Source: Marasmius tenuissimus
Lineage: Eukaryota > Basidiomycota > Agaricomycetes > Agaricales > Marasmiaceae
Assembly (NCBI GenBank): GCA_029532415.1
Contig: JAQOTA010000054.1
Location: 1,364,001-1,428,000, forward strand
Direction: 5' to 3'
Length of the DNA: 64,000 nucleotides
In this document: piece after piece, positions 45,610 through 56,826 of the stretch
Layout of the letters: each line of letters starts with the position of its first letter
Numbering within the stretch: the first letter of the stretch is position 1
Program-made: the position numbers and the translations under genes
Notes under the pieces: model-generated
The model's database searches: none
Told to the model about the DNA's origin: nothing
Seen by the model: only the letters and a program-made list of their open reading frames with translations

Positions 45610-45916
45610 AGAGTCGACCTGACGGTGTACTTTAGATGAATTTATTCAAGAGGATCTTTATGTATGTACTCTGGTTTACTTACACTGTCGCTGCACTGGC
45701 GTAAATTACAATCGTATGAACTGAGATGGGAATTGCAACTGCTTTTCTGCCACTCCTGGAGGCTGTATTGCGGAGATTAAATTTTCCATTGGCCGAACAC
45801 GTGGCCGACGCGTCGAGTTGGATCACTTGGATTTCCCCGCCCGTCAACGTCGCTAACGGCGACGGCGACCAACACAAATCGAACCTGAACCTTAACCACC
45901 ATCACAATCCCTCCTC
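45610..45916. other. Intergenic (0.3 kb)
   Basis: Short spacer between the Dpb11-like gene and the MAPKK gene on the same strand. No feature recognised. Confidence 0.5.
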
Positions 45917-47654
45917 ATGGCTACACCGATACGAAAGAAACGAAATTTCAAGGCACTCCAGTTGTCTACGCCCACTGTAACTACGCCACAGCCTCCCCCA
46001 CCGGAACCTGAGCCTCAGCCCGTCCCTACACGACAAGCTCCCACAGCGGGTGCAGGGGGTGCTGGGGGAAAGAAGAGACCACCTCCAATGACCTTGAAGG
46101 CACCCAAGGTACCCTCAACCACATCACAACCAACCAATGCCGCAGAAGATAGCAATCTGCTTACAGTCGTCAATGGGCCCAGCTCTGCTCCGAATACAGC
46201 TTCTGCAGTCAACTCCAAGAGAAACACATACCATACTACCCTATCAAATACCCTAGCGAATCTGGATTTAAATGCAGAGGTTCACTTCGATTTGAGAAAC
46301 GAGGATTTGAAGGATATCCACGAGTTGGGTCAGGGCAACGGTGGCAGCGTCAAGAGGGTTGAACATACACCGACCGGTACACACATGGCCAAGAAGGTAT
46401 GTTTTCTCTACCCCTTGTTTTATTTCTGTTCTCGCTCTCATTCCGGTCTCTCTTATAGATCGTTCTCATCGATGCCAAACCGTCTGTTAGAAAACAGATT
46501 TTGCGAGAACTTCAGATCATGCACGACTGCCGTTCGAGGTATATCATATCGTTCTATGGGGCTTTCTTGGCCGATCCCAATATCTGCATCTGTATGGAGT
46601 TCATGGACAAGGGGTCGTTGGATGGTATCTACAAGAAGATTGGTGCCATCCAAATCGACATCGTGGGTATGGTTGCGTTGGCAGTGTTGGAGGGCCTTAC
46701 GTATCTGTATGATGTCCATCGGATTATTCACCGTGGTGAGCATTCAATTTCTTGACCAATGAGGGGGGACGGGACTAATACCACTCACTCAATGTAGACA
46801 TCAAACCTTCCAACATCCTGTGTAACTCGCGAGGAGAGATCAAAATCTGTGACTTTGGTGTCTCTGGAGAACTCATCAACTCGATTGCGGATACGTTCGT
46901 GGGCACGTCGACATACATGAGTGTACGTTGTTCGTTCATCCTGTTTTCCAACTTTCGGTCCCGTGCTTCTCGCCCTCACCCAATTTACATCTGACATCGC
47001 TTTTTCGTTCTCTCCACTTCACACCCCCACATAACGGGATGACTGACGCATTCTCTTGCGTAGCCCGAACGTATTCAAGGCTCACCGTACACGGTCAAGT
47101 CAGACGTATGGTCCCTCGGGATTTCTCTGATCGAACTCGCTCTGGGCCACTTTCCTTTTGCTGAATCGTCTGAAGACGACTCGGATCTTTCAGATCTCGA
47201 AGATTTCGAGAGCACCCTATCTCCTGCCCGCCCTGGCTCCATGGGATCGATTGCGGCACTCTCCTTACCACCGTCGAGAAAAAAGGACAAGAAAGATGCC
47301 GACGCGAAGAAGGATAAGAAGGATAAGAGAAAGAGTAAAGGCGTCAGCTTACAGGGCGGTGGCATGACGATGAGTATCCTGGAACTCCTACAACATATCG
47401 TCAATGAGCCGGCACCGAGACTTGCTCCCGAGGGAAAGTTCCCGAGTGCTGCGGTAACTTTTGTGGATGGTTGCCTGTTCAAAGATCCCGATGCCAGACT
47501 GACGCCGAAGGAGTTGCTGGTACGTACTTTTTCAATTCACTCCCTATTCGACTATTCGCTGATCTTTTTTACCTCGATACTCTAGCAACATGAATGGATT
47601 GATATCACGAGAATCTCGACCGTCGATGTTGAAGCATGGGCGAATACCTTCTAA
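45917..47654 (+). CDS. MAP kinase kinase, Ste7/Fuz7 type
   Basis: The ATG at 45917 ([19 protein letters not shown]). A Pro-rich N-terminus with the [11 protein letters not shown] stretch may act as a MAPK-docking site. The kinase domain follows: [13 protein letters not shown] (Gly loop), [20 protein letters not shown] (catalytic Lys and C-helix, across an intron), [24 protein letters not shown] (HRD across an intron), [30 protein letters not shown] (DFG and the S-x-A-x-T type activation loop), [20 protein letters not shown]. It ends [13 protein letters not shown] at TAA 47654. An acidic and then Lys-rich insert (about 47165-47345) lies before [21 protein letters not shown]. In basidiomycetes Fuz7-like MAPKKs act in mating and filamentation. 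All catalytic residues are present. Confidence 0.92.
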
Positions 47655-48221
47655 TGCTCGGTACCGGGTTACCGGGAGGAGACGTCTCACGTTCAATGGG
47701 CTACTGGGGGTACTTACATACCACAAAACGATCCCCCTCTCCCCCTAGGTCCTTGTGGACTCTCCTTGTTCTGCCTGTTATATTCCCTTTCTCGCTCTCA
47801 AGCTCGGTGGAAATCGGTGGGATTGAATCCTGCTTTCTGTATTATAAGCACACGTTGTTCCCCAGTGGGACAAGGGGAAGCGCATCTGATGGAAATTATG
47901 ATGGTGGCCTCCAATGGCGATAATACATCGCTCGCAAGTCGCCCGTTGAATTAATTTTTAGTACGAATTTGTACAATTTAGCTTTGACATCAGAAGAGGA
48001 TGGAAGGATATACAAGAGTTATGTCAGCAAATGACAATCACAGGCAAATAGCCGCACCCAGTTTCGAGTTCTCCCATTCTGTCATACAAATTACTTACCT
48101 CGAGGCCGGGGCCCAAGAAAAGGACGGAGAGCTAGCAATAGCTCTAATTTCCCCTCTCGCCGACATCGTCGACCGCAACGACCAGAGTACAGCTACACGC
48201 TGACTCACAACGACGTTGAGA
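47655..48221. other. Intergenic (0.57 kb)
   Basis: 3' UTR of the MAPKK and promoter of the AMPK beta gene. Nothing further recognised. Confidence 0.5.
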
Positions 48222-50903
48222 ATGGGTAATTCGCAGTCATTAAATATTAGCGCGAGTAACAGCCCACAACATGCTGGTTTTCCCGGTTCGCGTTCAGGAA
48301 CTGCCTCACCGGTGCCAGGTCAATCCAAATCCTATAGACCCTCTCGAAGAAGATCAATCGACCTTCCCGACCTTGTAGACCTTTCTTCGGCCACAGCAGC
48401 GATCATGGAGAACCCGTATGGAGGAGAGAGATACATTGCTGGGATGAGGACCGCACCACTTCCGATTCCTGTTGGCGATGATCGTGGTGGTAGGAAGGTC
48501 GCCCAGACAGACTATGCAGTCCAACCCTCAAACCATATCGACCAGATCCGGAAGAACAGAAGTAACAATGGTGTTGTGGGAACGACAGGCCAGCCGACAG
48601 CACCGATCAGAGGACGTCCTCCAAAGGGCGTGCAGACTTCCGAACCGTCTTCAAGAGTTCCCAGTCGCGGTAGAGGATCCCAATACATGCATTACATTCC
48701 TTCCAATCTCTCGACGACGACGTTCCAACGACCAGCACCACCCCCGCCATCACGCAACCATTCGTTCGTTCCACCACCACCGATATCCGATCCGTCACCG
48801 AATGAGCCGGTGAGCTTGGAGGAGGAAGAAGACACACGACCCATGGACGATGAAGAGGACGACATCGTTGTCAATTCGTCCATTCCGCTGGGATTCTACC
48901 GTAGAGCAGATCCCTTTGCGGAAGTTGCTGTAGGGGAGGGTTCAACCAACGTAGACGTTGATGTACGCGTCGTGGTACGGGAGCTGGATGTTATACACGG
49001 AAAGGATGGCGCGCCGGACGAGGTCGTGGTCAAGATTTCCTGGCATGGCGAAGGACAGAGCGTGATTTTGGCATTAGAGTGTGACAACACATGGAATGGG
49101 AGACAGCAGATGGAACTCGAGTACGTGCTCTTTTATTTCATGTTATGCTTTACGAAAACTTGCAACCGCGGGAGCTGTTTTAAGAAATTGAAAATGAAAA
49201 TGAACCACCGCGGATTTCTGTTGCGATCGCGAATTTGTTTTTTTGCTTCCTTCCATCATCATTTCTGTCTCTTGTTCTTTACTCATAAACGCATCCTCCA
49301 TTCTTGATGCAGGGCGTCTCCCAAGCCACCTATACCATATCCACTTTCGCCCCCCGTATCGCCGCCAGCCACTTCGACTCCAACTTCCCCACCGTTTGAC
49401 GGAACTCCCGTGACGAATGTTCCCGTGTTCAGCACAACTTTATCCCTGAGAACCGACAAACAAACCCATCACATCCGTTTCCTTGTTGACGATGAGTGGT
49501 CCATCGCAGACAACCTACCCACAGCTGTTGATAGCACTGGTGCTTTGGCCAACTATCTGGTCGTCGGACAGCTTCCACCCGCTGCCGGAAAAGGCGGCGA
49601 AAACGGTCATATAGCGATGGAATCCAGAGTAGGGCTGCTCACACGAACGACTAGTCTCCCGCCAGCTAGCACTAGCACGTTGGGGAGCCCCAACGGACAA
49701 ATTGCGCCACCAGGACCCGGTTCTCTTCCGTTACCAAATGGATTCCACATCCCTCATGGCATTCGACAGCTGGGAGGGACTACCCACGGACATCCCGCTG
49801 CCACTAACCTGGGACGAGTACGGCACCAAAAACAAGGACTTGGCCTGGGCTATTCATTCTGGAGTGCTAGTTCCAGTAACGACATAGAAGCTGTCGAAGT
49901 AGAGGTCACTCATAGGAAGGAGCAACACACCGGATCCGGAAACGATGGGCGCAGACGCAGGTCACCGCCACCCCCCATGAAGATGCCCATTGGAAAAGTT
50001 CATTACGAACCTCAATGGACAACTGAGATACCCCTGGAGCTTATAGAGGCTGCACAAGAGGAAGAGAAATTCTTAGAACATCAGGCTCAGGTATTTACCG
50101 ATGCCTTGTCTTTCTGTCTTTACCCATTAAGCTAACCCTTTTGTCGCGCTCAGGTTCGAAGCCAGATGCAATTGAAAAATCGCGGTCAGCAAAATCGGCA
50201 ACAGACCCAGCACGTCAGCGGGTTTATACCCTTACCGAACATTCCACCTGCACAACATCTTCCACGGCACTTGGAGAAGCTCATTCTCAATGCGTCTACC
50301 CAGCACGCGCGTTCTTCAGGCAACGGTCATGGTCACGGAGATAAGGATCGAGACGGAAGGAAGAAGGAGAAGGAACGAGAAAGGGCGAAGGAGAATCGCT
50401 TCGTTCCCTCACCCGTTTCCAGCAACAACAGCTCCGTCGTACCTCTACCTGTGACCACTGCCAGCGGCACCGATGTAACGTCTGTCCACTGTTCACACCG
50501 GAGTCTCCATCACCACCTCCACCACCACCACGCCAAGCAACACGGCCACCACTCTTCGTCAGACCGCGACCTTCACCCACCGAACAATCAGCCTGCAACA
50601 ACTGCTGTAACTGCGGTAGCCATCTCGTCTTCCGCTGGATCTGTCAAACGGATCTCTACTACTGGAGCTGGAGAGGAAACTACTGCTTTGATCGTGGACG
50701 ACTCCAGTGTTCTGCCTGTCCCAAGCCATGTCGTGCTGCATCATCTGAGCACAAGTGCGATCAAGAACGGAGTTTTGGCCGTCTCACAGACAGGGCGTTA
50801 TCGTCATAAGGTATATTTGTTTATATCCCCCCATCGAACCTTATCTTACACGACCTTGTTCCCCTCCCAGTTCGTGACCACGATCTACTACAAACCAACG
50901 TGA
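48222..50903 (+). CDS. SNF1/AMPK complex beta subunit (Gal83/Sip type)
   Basis: The ATG at 48222 gives MGNSQSLN, a good N-myristoylation site; the open frame six bases upstream begins with TTG. A disordered N-terminus runs to about residue 240. A glycogen-binding (CBM48-like) region follows: VVVKISWHGEGQSVILALE, CDNTWNGRQQMEL, an intron, FSTTLSLRTDKQTHHIRFLVDDEWSIADNLPT and GALANYLVV. A linker leads to the AMPKBI domain: WTTEIPLELIEAAQEEEKFLEH, LPRHLEKLILNAS, a long Ser/His-rich insert (about 50330-50690), VLPVPSHVVLHHLSTSAIKNGVLAVSQTGRYRHK and the final YYKPT. The beta subunit scaffolds the kinase and places it at membranes or glycogen. The insert splitting AMPKBI is longer than in yeast Sip2 or Gal83. 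Introns near 49120-49310, 50090-50152 and 50811-50870 fit. Confidence 0.92.
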
Positions 50904-52187
50904 ACCTGAGCGTGCCTGGTGCCAATCATCCTTTTTAACGTTCCGGCCTAAGGCACACATTTTCCACCATCCACACGCTTAGCCAACCAAAAAGATACAA
51001 ACCGGACAATCCAGCAAAATTGAATACTTCTCACTCCGCTTATTCGCACTCCTACCCTGCGTTCTCCCTTCTTTCCATCATGACCCAATGGGTCACCGTT
51101 TCCCCCTTTGACACGAACGTTTGCTCACGATCATGATCTCGATTTCAATGCCCAGGTTTGCAATCCCCCCTTCACTTTGCTTTTACTTCTGGAATTGTGT
51201 CTCCGAACTATGTATGTATTTTATACCTCTATCTCGTCGCGCTGTCCTCGCCCCATGCACGCTTTTGCTATCATCACGCGCGTCGATCCTTCACTGTTTT
51301 GTCTTTCTTCTCTCTCTCTCTCTCACCATTGCATTGTATCTGAACTTTATGGCACACTTAGACTTTCCCTTCTCTTTCATGTCCCTACTTCTCGGTGTCT
51401 TTTTTCTCTCCCTCCTTCTATTTGATTTCTTATTCGATACCGCAACGTTTGCTCTTCGCCCTGGTCAGTGTAATTTCCGCACCCGTTTCGCGTGTATGTT
51501 TGTTAGGTATTGTTTCCTTCTTTTTTTGTCGCCGTGCTTTCGGTTTTTGGATCCACTTTGCTTCACTTGCACTTTCTTTCTCACATCACGCTCTCTCTCT
51601 CTCGCTTACTCTACATACTTATTCTTTCAACGAGTCGCGAATGACCAAACACCCCCCACGCCCTCGCATTTGCCATTTATGTCTTGAGTATTTATCTGAT
51701 TTCTCATTGCTATCATTAGAATTGCGGTATAGAATTGTAACGTCTCGTTGGTTGGTGAACATGGGAATAGACAGAAAATTCGTACACGTAGAAATCGTTT
51801 ATTTGGAGTTTAGTGGCAGACCGGGTCGGCCCGCTTCTCACGGAGAAGCTGATTTAGAGGGTCGTACTAGAGTCGTAGAGTCCAGACTCGTAACCTGCTC
51901 GTAACGCTGCAACTTTGCTCATCACTGTCCTCCTCTCTCCACCACGATGACTGTGATGATTCTCCCTCTTGTGCAATGATCTCAAACGGTCGACTGATAT
52001 CTGAACGAACACTTGGTCTTTTCCCCGCAACTCAATTACCCCACATCACCAGAAACATCTGACTGCGAATTAGTCATTTCTGAATTCCATTGAATGCTGA
52101 GGAAGTAAGTGCCCGCAGCCGTGAGAGTCTGCCTAGGGGAGACTACTGAGGAAGGCGAACTCGTACACAGCCTTATAACATTCCTTC
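50904..52187. other. Intergenic, pyrimidine-rich (1.3 kb)
   Basis: CT-rich microsatellite-like runs (for example 51307-51326 and 51590-51604) create long hydrophobic open frames at 51108-51904 that I judge to be artefacts. The region likely holds the AMPK beta 3' UTR and the promoter of the MFS gene. No RNA or transposon recognised. Confidence 0.5.
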
Positions 52188-54233
52188 ATGTCTGGAACTA
52201 ACCTTTCAGCCTTGGAAATCGCCACACAGATCCCTTTACCTCCGTCTACGGAGTCTCTTGCTATCGCAGCAAACTCTACAGAAACACCTCAAAGTTCGCG
52301 AAGAGTCCCCGAGACATTTCTTGTTGGAACCGAAGACGACGCCTACGGGAATGATAGACGGGCGAATGAATCTTCGCTGCCTCCCGTAGATAGAGGAACC
52401 AAGGCCTGGACGTTCGTACGTTGAAGTGTGAGCTACCTTTTTGCCATTACTAATTCAACAGAGCCGTTCTTTCACAGCTGACCGCGGCCTTCTTCATCGA
52501 AGCCATCGTGTGGGGGTTTCCGAATTCATTTGGTGTGTATCTGGATGGTGAGTGATCGGTTTAAACCGTCTGGAAATGAATGAATTTTGAGCAAAGAATC
52601 CATTGCCGTGGCCTGTCTAACTTATGAAGCGTATCTCACCGACCCAAAGTACTCAGCGCAATCAAATGCCCCATCCCTCTTACCGTTGATTGGCCCCCTT
52701 TCATCTGGAATCATGTACTGTTCGGGTATGGTTAGATTGTTAATACCGAGAGGGTAGAACACCAACTTCATCATCGAAGGTCCTTTGATTAACACACTTA
52801 TATCACGTTGGCCTCATCGTCGAAGACTCGTTATGTGGATTGGAACGGTTTTGTGTTTGGCTTCGCTCTTCGGAGCGAGCTACACTATAGAAGTACTTGA
52901 TTTCGTTATCTTGGAGTTCTGAGTGCTGACGCAGGCGCTTCTTCTTCAGGTCAAGCATCTCGTATTCCTGCAGGGTGTGCTGTACGCCATCGGAGGATGT
53001 AAGATGCTACGTCGGGTATCGGACTTTGCAGAACGAATGACTGATGAATCCTTGTGCAGCATTGTTAGACTATCCATGCATTTCATTCATGTCCGAATGG
53101 TTCGTGGAAAGACGCGGCCTCGCAAATGGCGTTTTGTTTGCCGGTGTGTTCTCAAAACTCATACGGCAACACTTATATTAAATCCATCTCCAGGCACTGC
53201 GGCTGGTGGAATGATATTACCGTTAATTTTGCCCCATCTAATATCTTCTTATGGCTCATCAAAGGCCCTTCGAATCCTGGGCATCGCAATCGCCGCAGTT
53301 CTCGTTTCTTCTCTTCCGTTCGTAAATGGACGCCTTCCAGACCTCCGGAATCGTGTACGGGGCCCAGGCCCTCGTGGATTAGCGACTAGGAACACTTCGA
53401 TCAGGGAAAGGGACTGGTTGAAAAACACTACGTTCTGGGTCTTGGTCACTGCGAACACATTCCAAGGATTTGGCTACTTCGTACCTATTCTGTGGCTGCC
53501 GAGTGAGTAACGCTCATCTGACGCCACTCCGATGGCTGATTTAACTATCAAGCTTTCGCCAGCGCTTTGAACCTGAGTAGTACAAATGCTGCCATCACAC
53601 TCTCCGTGCTCAACGGTGAGGAAGAACCCTGCTGGCATCATGGCTTTTAAACATGGTTTGCTCCAGGTGCATCGGTCGCTGGAAGGTTACTTATGGGGTA
53701 CCTATCAGACAAGCTGAATCCATGGTTACTCGCCCTCTCAACGCTTATTTTTACCTCACTGTCAACTTTCATTTTGTGGGGAATTCTGTCCACGACTTTC
53801 GCTGGTCTCGTTACATTCGGCATAGCTTACGGTGCTCTGGCCAGTGGGTGGACCAGCCTGTGGACCGGATTCTTACGGCCACTTACCAGTGAGTTTACTT
53901 CCTTGTCCTTCCCTCACATGTTCTTATATCTCCTCGCATACGGGCGATGACCCAACGTTAGCAACCACGCTCTTGGGCTACTTGAGGTTTTCTCGGGGCA
54001 TTGGAAACATATTTTCGACCCCGATCTCCTCCGCCTTGTCTTCAGGGAGTCTCGAATCGAACTCCTCCGCGCCTCACGACTCCCCCCATCATACTGGGTT
54101 TCAGGTGGACAACGGAAAGTACGAGAAAATGATCTTGTATGTTGGTGCATGTTTCGCAGGGGCAGCTGTGATAAGCTTGACTGGCTGGCTTCGTGAGGTA
54201 GCGAGTAGGAGAAATAGTGTTTCCGGGCTTTAG
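52188..54233 (+). CDS. MFS monocarboxylate-type transporter, copy A
   Basis: The ATG at 52188 (MSGTNLSALEIATQ) begins a long acidic cytosolic N-terminus ending ESSLPPVDRGTKAW. Twelve-helix MFS text then runs over many short exons: TAAFFIEAIVWGFPNSFGVYLD, LPLIGPLSSGIMYCSGP, RLVMWIGTVLCLASLFGASYT, LQGVLYAIGG, GTAAGGMILPLILPHLISSYG, ALRILGIAIAAVLVSSLPFVNGRLP, TFWVLVTANTFQGFGYFVPILWLP, NGASVAGRLLMGYLSDK, LALSTLIFTSLSTFILWGIL, and a last helix VGACFAGAAVISLTGWL. Layout and motifs match the fungal monocarboxylate-porter (MCT/MCH) branch. The substrate is unknown. A close paralogue lies in opposite orientation at 56827-58760. The many intron borders are approximate. Confidence 0.82.
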
Positions 54234-54559
54234 GGATAGGTTTTGAATGTTCTGTTCCTAAACAATGCAGCCCACGTTTGCTTTTGTCTCTGCCTGGGTA
54301 TGCGCCGTCCGTGTCAAACGCGACGTATTTTTGGAGCATCAATGCTGTTGACAGGGAATTTGACAGGAAAATTGCAGGGAAACATTCAACGCCACCCCTG
54401 AAACAGCTCGTCAGTTGTCTCCAGATCGGAACGTGGGGAGGTCCACAGGAGTCATTGGCTTTCGAACGGACCCTGTCTTATGAGGCTCCTCACCTCCTCG
54501 CCTCCCTTCTCATTCGTGAGGTTGACCCCCCTGATTCAACTTGCCACTCTCGTTCAACC
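54234..54559. other. Intergenic (0.33 kb)
   Basis: Spacer between MFS copy A and copy 2 of the orphan membrane protein, same strand. No element recognised. Confidence 0.5.
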
Positions 54560-56796
54560 ATGCTAGTCACCGAACGCCTCACTATAGGTCAACTAACCTT
54601 CATTTTACGTGCCGTCATCCAAATCCTCACATACGGAGGCGCCTTTCTCATCACCTACATAATCCTTGCCAGTAGTCCTCGCGTCGCTTCCCTTACGACC
54701 CATGATGTGATCAACCGTGTCCTGGGGAAAGCGACTGCGATGAAAGGATCTGCCCTATGGATCCTAAGCAGCCTCAGGGGGAAAAATACAGACCCTGTAT
54801 TGCCCACCCGTCTTCTTTTCGCCGTTTCCCTGTCCCTTCTGCTGGGAATTTTCTCCAGCGTTAGCGACATTGGCTTCCTCGGATTCCATGCTTGCTCTGT
54901 GCCTGGCCCTCCCACTCAAGATCATCCCTCCTCAATCACCACCGAATCGCTCGCACTGAGCGCGATTCAAGCATCACTGGTGAATGGGACTGACCCCAAC
55001 AAAGTCAAGGCCTACAGGCAAGTCTTTGTCGCTATCCCCGGTTCACGTTTCTCCACCTTCTAACCTAGTCCGTGAGTAGGTGCGACTTCGCTGAACCAGT
55101 CCAGTTCAGCACGAATGTCAGTGAACGAGTCTGCCGTTCCTGGCATAATTCTACTTTCGCAGACCCGAACTTCTTCACCGGCCTCAATTCAACTGACACC
55201 AGTATTCTCATACCCCGACAACTTCGACGATATCCCTATATAAGACCACAATATCTGGACCTCAACTCTTACTATATCGGACCATCCAACACTCGCATCG
55301 AAGAGCCCGTTATATTGAGTGGCATAGCGGTAGTCCCCCATGACCAGGGCCTTCGAGTGTTGTTCAGTGTCTCACAGCTCAAACCTCAGACCAAGCTCGA
55401 TATGAAGGAGGCCATGATGCTCGAGGTCGAGATGGGCTGTATGGCTTTGGGAATGTACAGCCAAGGCAACCTGGACGCTTTGTCCTCCAGCGAGATCGAC
55501 CTCTTTTCCACAAACGAGACGTTGTGGCGCAAATATTACGGACCAGAAAACCTCCGCAACGCGCTGTCGAAAGCCGCTGACGACATTCGGGAGTATTATC
55601 GGCCCATGTTCAACGTTTCTTCGATGGACTCGGATGGCTTTATGGTCGGATTCAACTCGAGTATGACTCCGCTATCAAGGACCGCCAGCATCCGAAGTAT
55701 TCCGTTCTCTAATGTCGGTGGTGGTACCGACGGGGCGGAGAGAGGTGATCATATTCTGGGGAATTGTACACAAACACTTAGACAGCAGTTGGGCATACAG
55801 GATCTGGAGGCCGACTCCAAGATCCAAACCAGGATGTGCAACGTCCTCGGAATAGGTGGTACTTTGACCGTCGAAGGGTCTCTGTACGAGGGTCTCTCTC
55901 GCATGGTCTGCGCTGCCACGACGCAGCTCAACCTCGTGTCAGCCACCGTGGAAGCTGATTCGGTCGGGAAAATCAACGTCACATCCATAGCTCGACTACC
56001 GAGTGACCTAAACATGGTCTTAGCGTCATTTTACGACCCCGTACCACAGCCCAATGGCGACATTGCCTACACCGAATTTGAGCCGTTCGAAAGGTACACG
56101 CTTGCCTCGAACCCATCTGGTTCCTCGTCGCACCACGTCGGCCACCGTCAGCTCTACAGCAACATAAGAGGCGTGGGACCCGCTTCTGGAGGTGGGGTTG
56201 TATCCCGAGCGGCTTCCGCGATGTTGAGCGTCGGAGGGTCATACGACAGCAGCCTCGACTTTGCAGGCCTCTCAGTTCTGAATGGAGGGGCAAAGGAGGC
56301 CGCCTTCAATGCGAGCGTGATCACGACGTGGGGTGGGCAGGTTGGTGCTTCCTTCATCCTTACCAGCGTAGGTGTCAACGGATGGGCGGCCCTCAACGCT
56401 CAACCCTTGATTGTTCAGAGCACTGGTGGTTTGATTGCGACGTGTTACAAGACACCATACGTCCTCGGATTCATCCCTCTCTTGGTGGCTTCCGTTTGCA
56501 TCATTCTATGGACCGTGCTGCTCATGGTGAGAGGTCTTTCGGTATTCAAGCACGCCCAAAACCTTGAGGGCCTGTACGCCGGAATGGTGCCGTTTTGGGG
56601 TGCTGTATGCCCGACAATCCGAGCTCAGGACGCTCTTCTGATGTGGGAAAACACACCGCCGGCCGGACCTCATCTCGAGCTGGTCAATCGCGGCGTTCCT
56701 ACTCAAGGAGAGTTGCGGTCAAGGAGTGCAGTGGATTTCCTTGAGGACGAGGGGGACGAGAGCCATGTCAATGCGAAGGAATTGCAGTATTCCTAG
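54560..56796 (+). CDS. Orphan multi-domain membrane protein, copy 2 (intact)
   Basis: The ATG at 54560 starts MLVTERLTIGQLTFIL and helix 1 (AVIQILTYGGAFLITYIILA), then THDVINRVLGKATA, helix 2 (LLFAVSLSLLLGIFSSVSDIGFLGF), and a linker. An intron at 55018-55079 with a GC donor (AG|gcaagt ... gagtag|G) rebuilds AYRCDFAEP. A large domain of about 450 residues with many N-glycosylation sites follows: YLDLNSYYIGPSNTRIEEP, MMLEVEMGCMALGMYS, LGNCTQTLRQQLG, LSRMVCAATTQLNLVSATVE, and WGGQVGASFILTSVGVNGWAAL. Helix 3 is VLGFIPLLVASVCIILWTVLLMV, then an acidic tail ends ELQYS at TAG 56796. It is clearly homologous throughout to copy 1. The first 70 residues also keep the frame that copy 1 lost. It is flanked on both sides by paralogous MFS carriers. 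Function unknown. Confidence 0.82.
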
Positions 56797-56826
56797 GAAC
56801 TTTACCAATACTCTTTGTACATATAC

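Noticed and set aside
51108..51904. Overlapping long hydrophobic open frames
   Set aside because: They come from CT-rich low-complexity DNA; several frames are open at once and none has a domain or proper exon logic.
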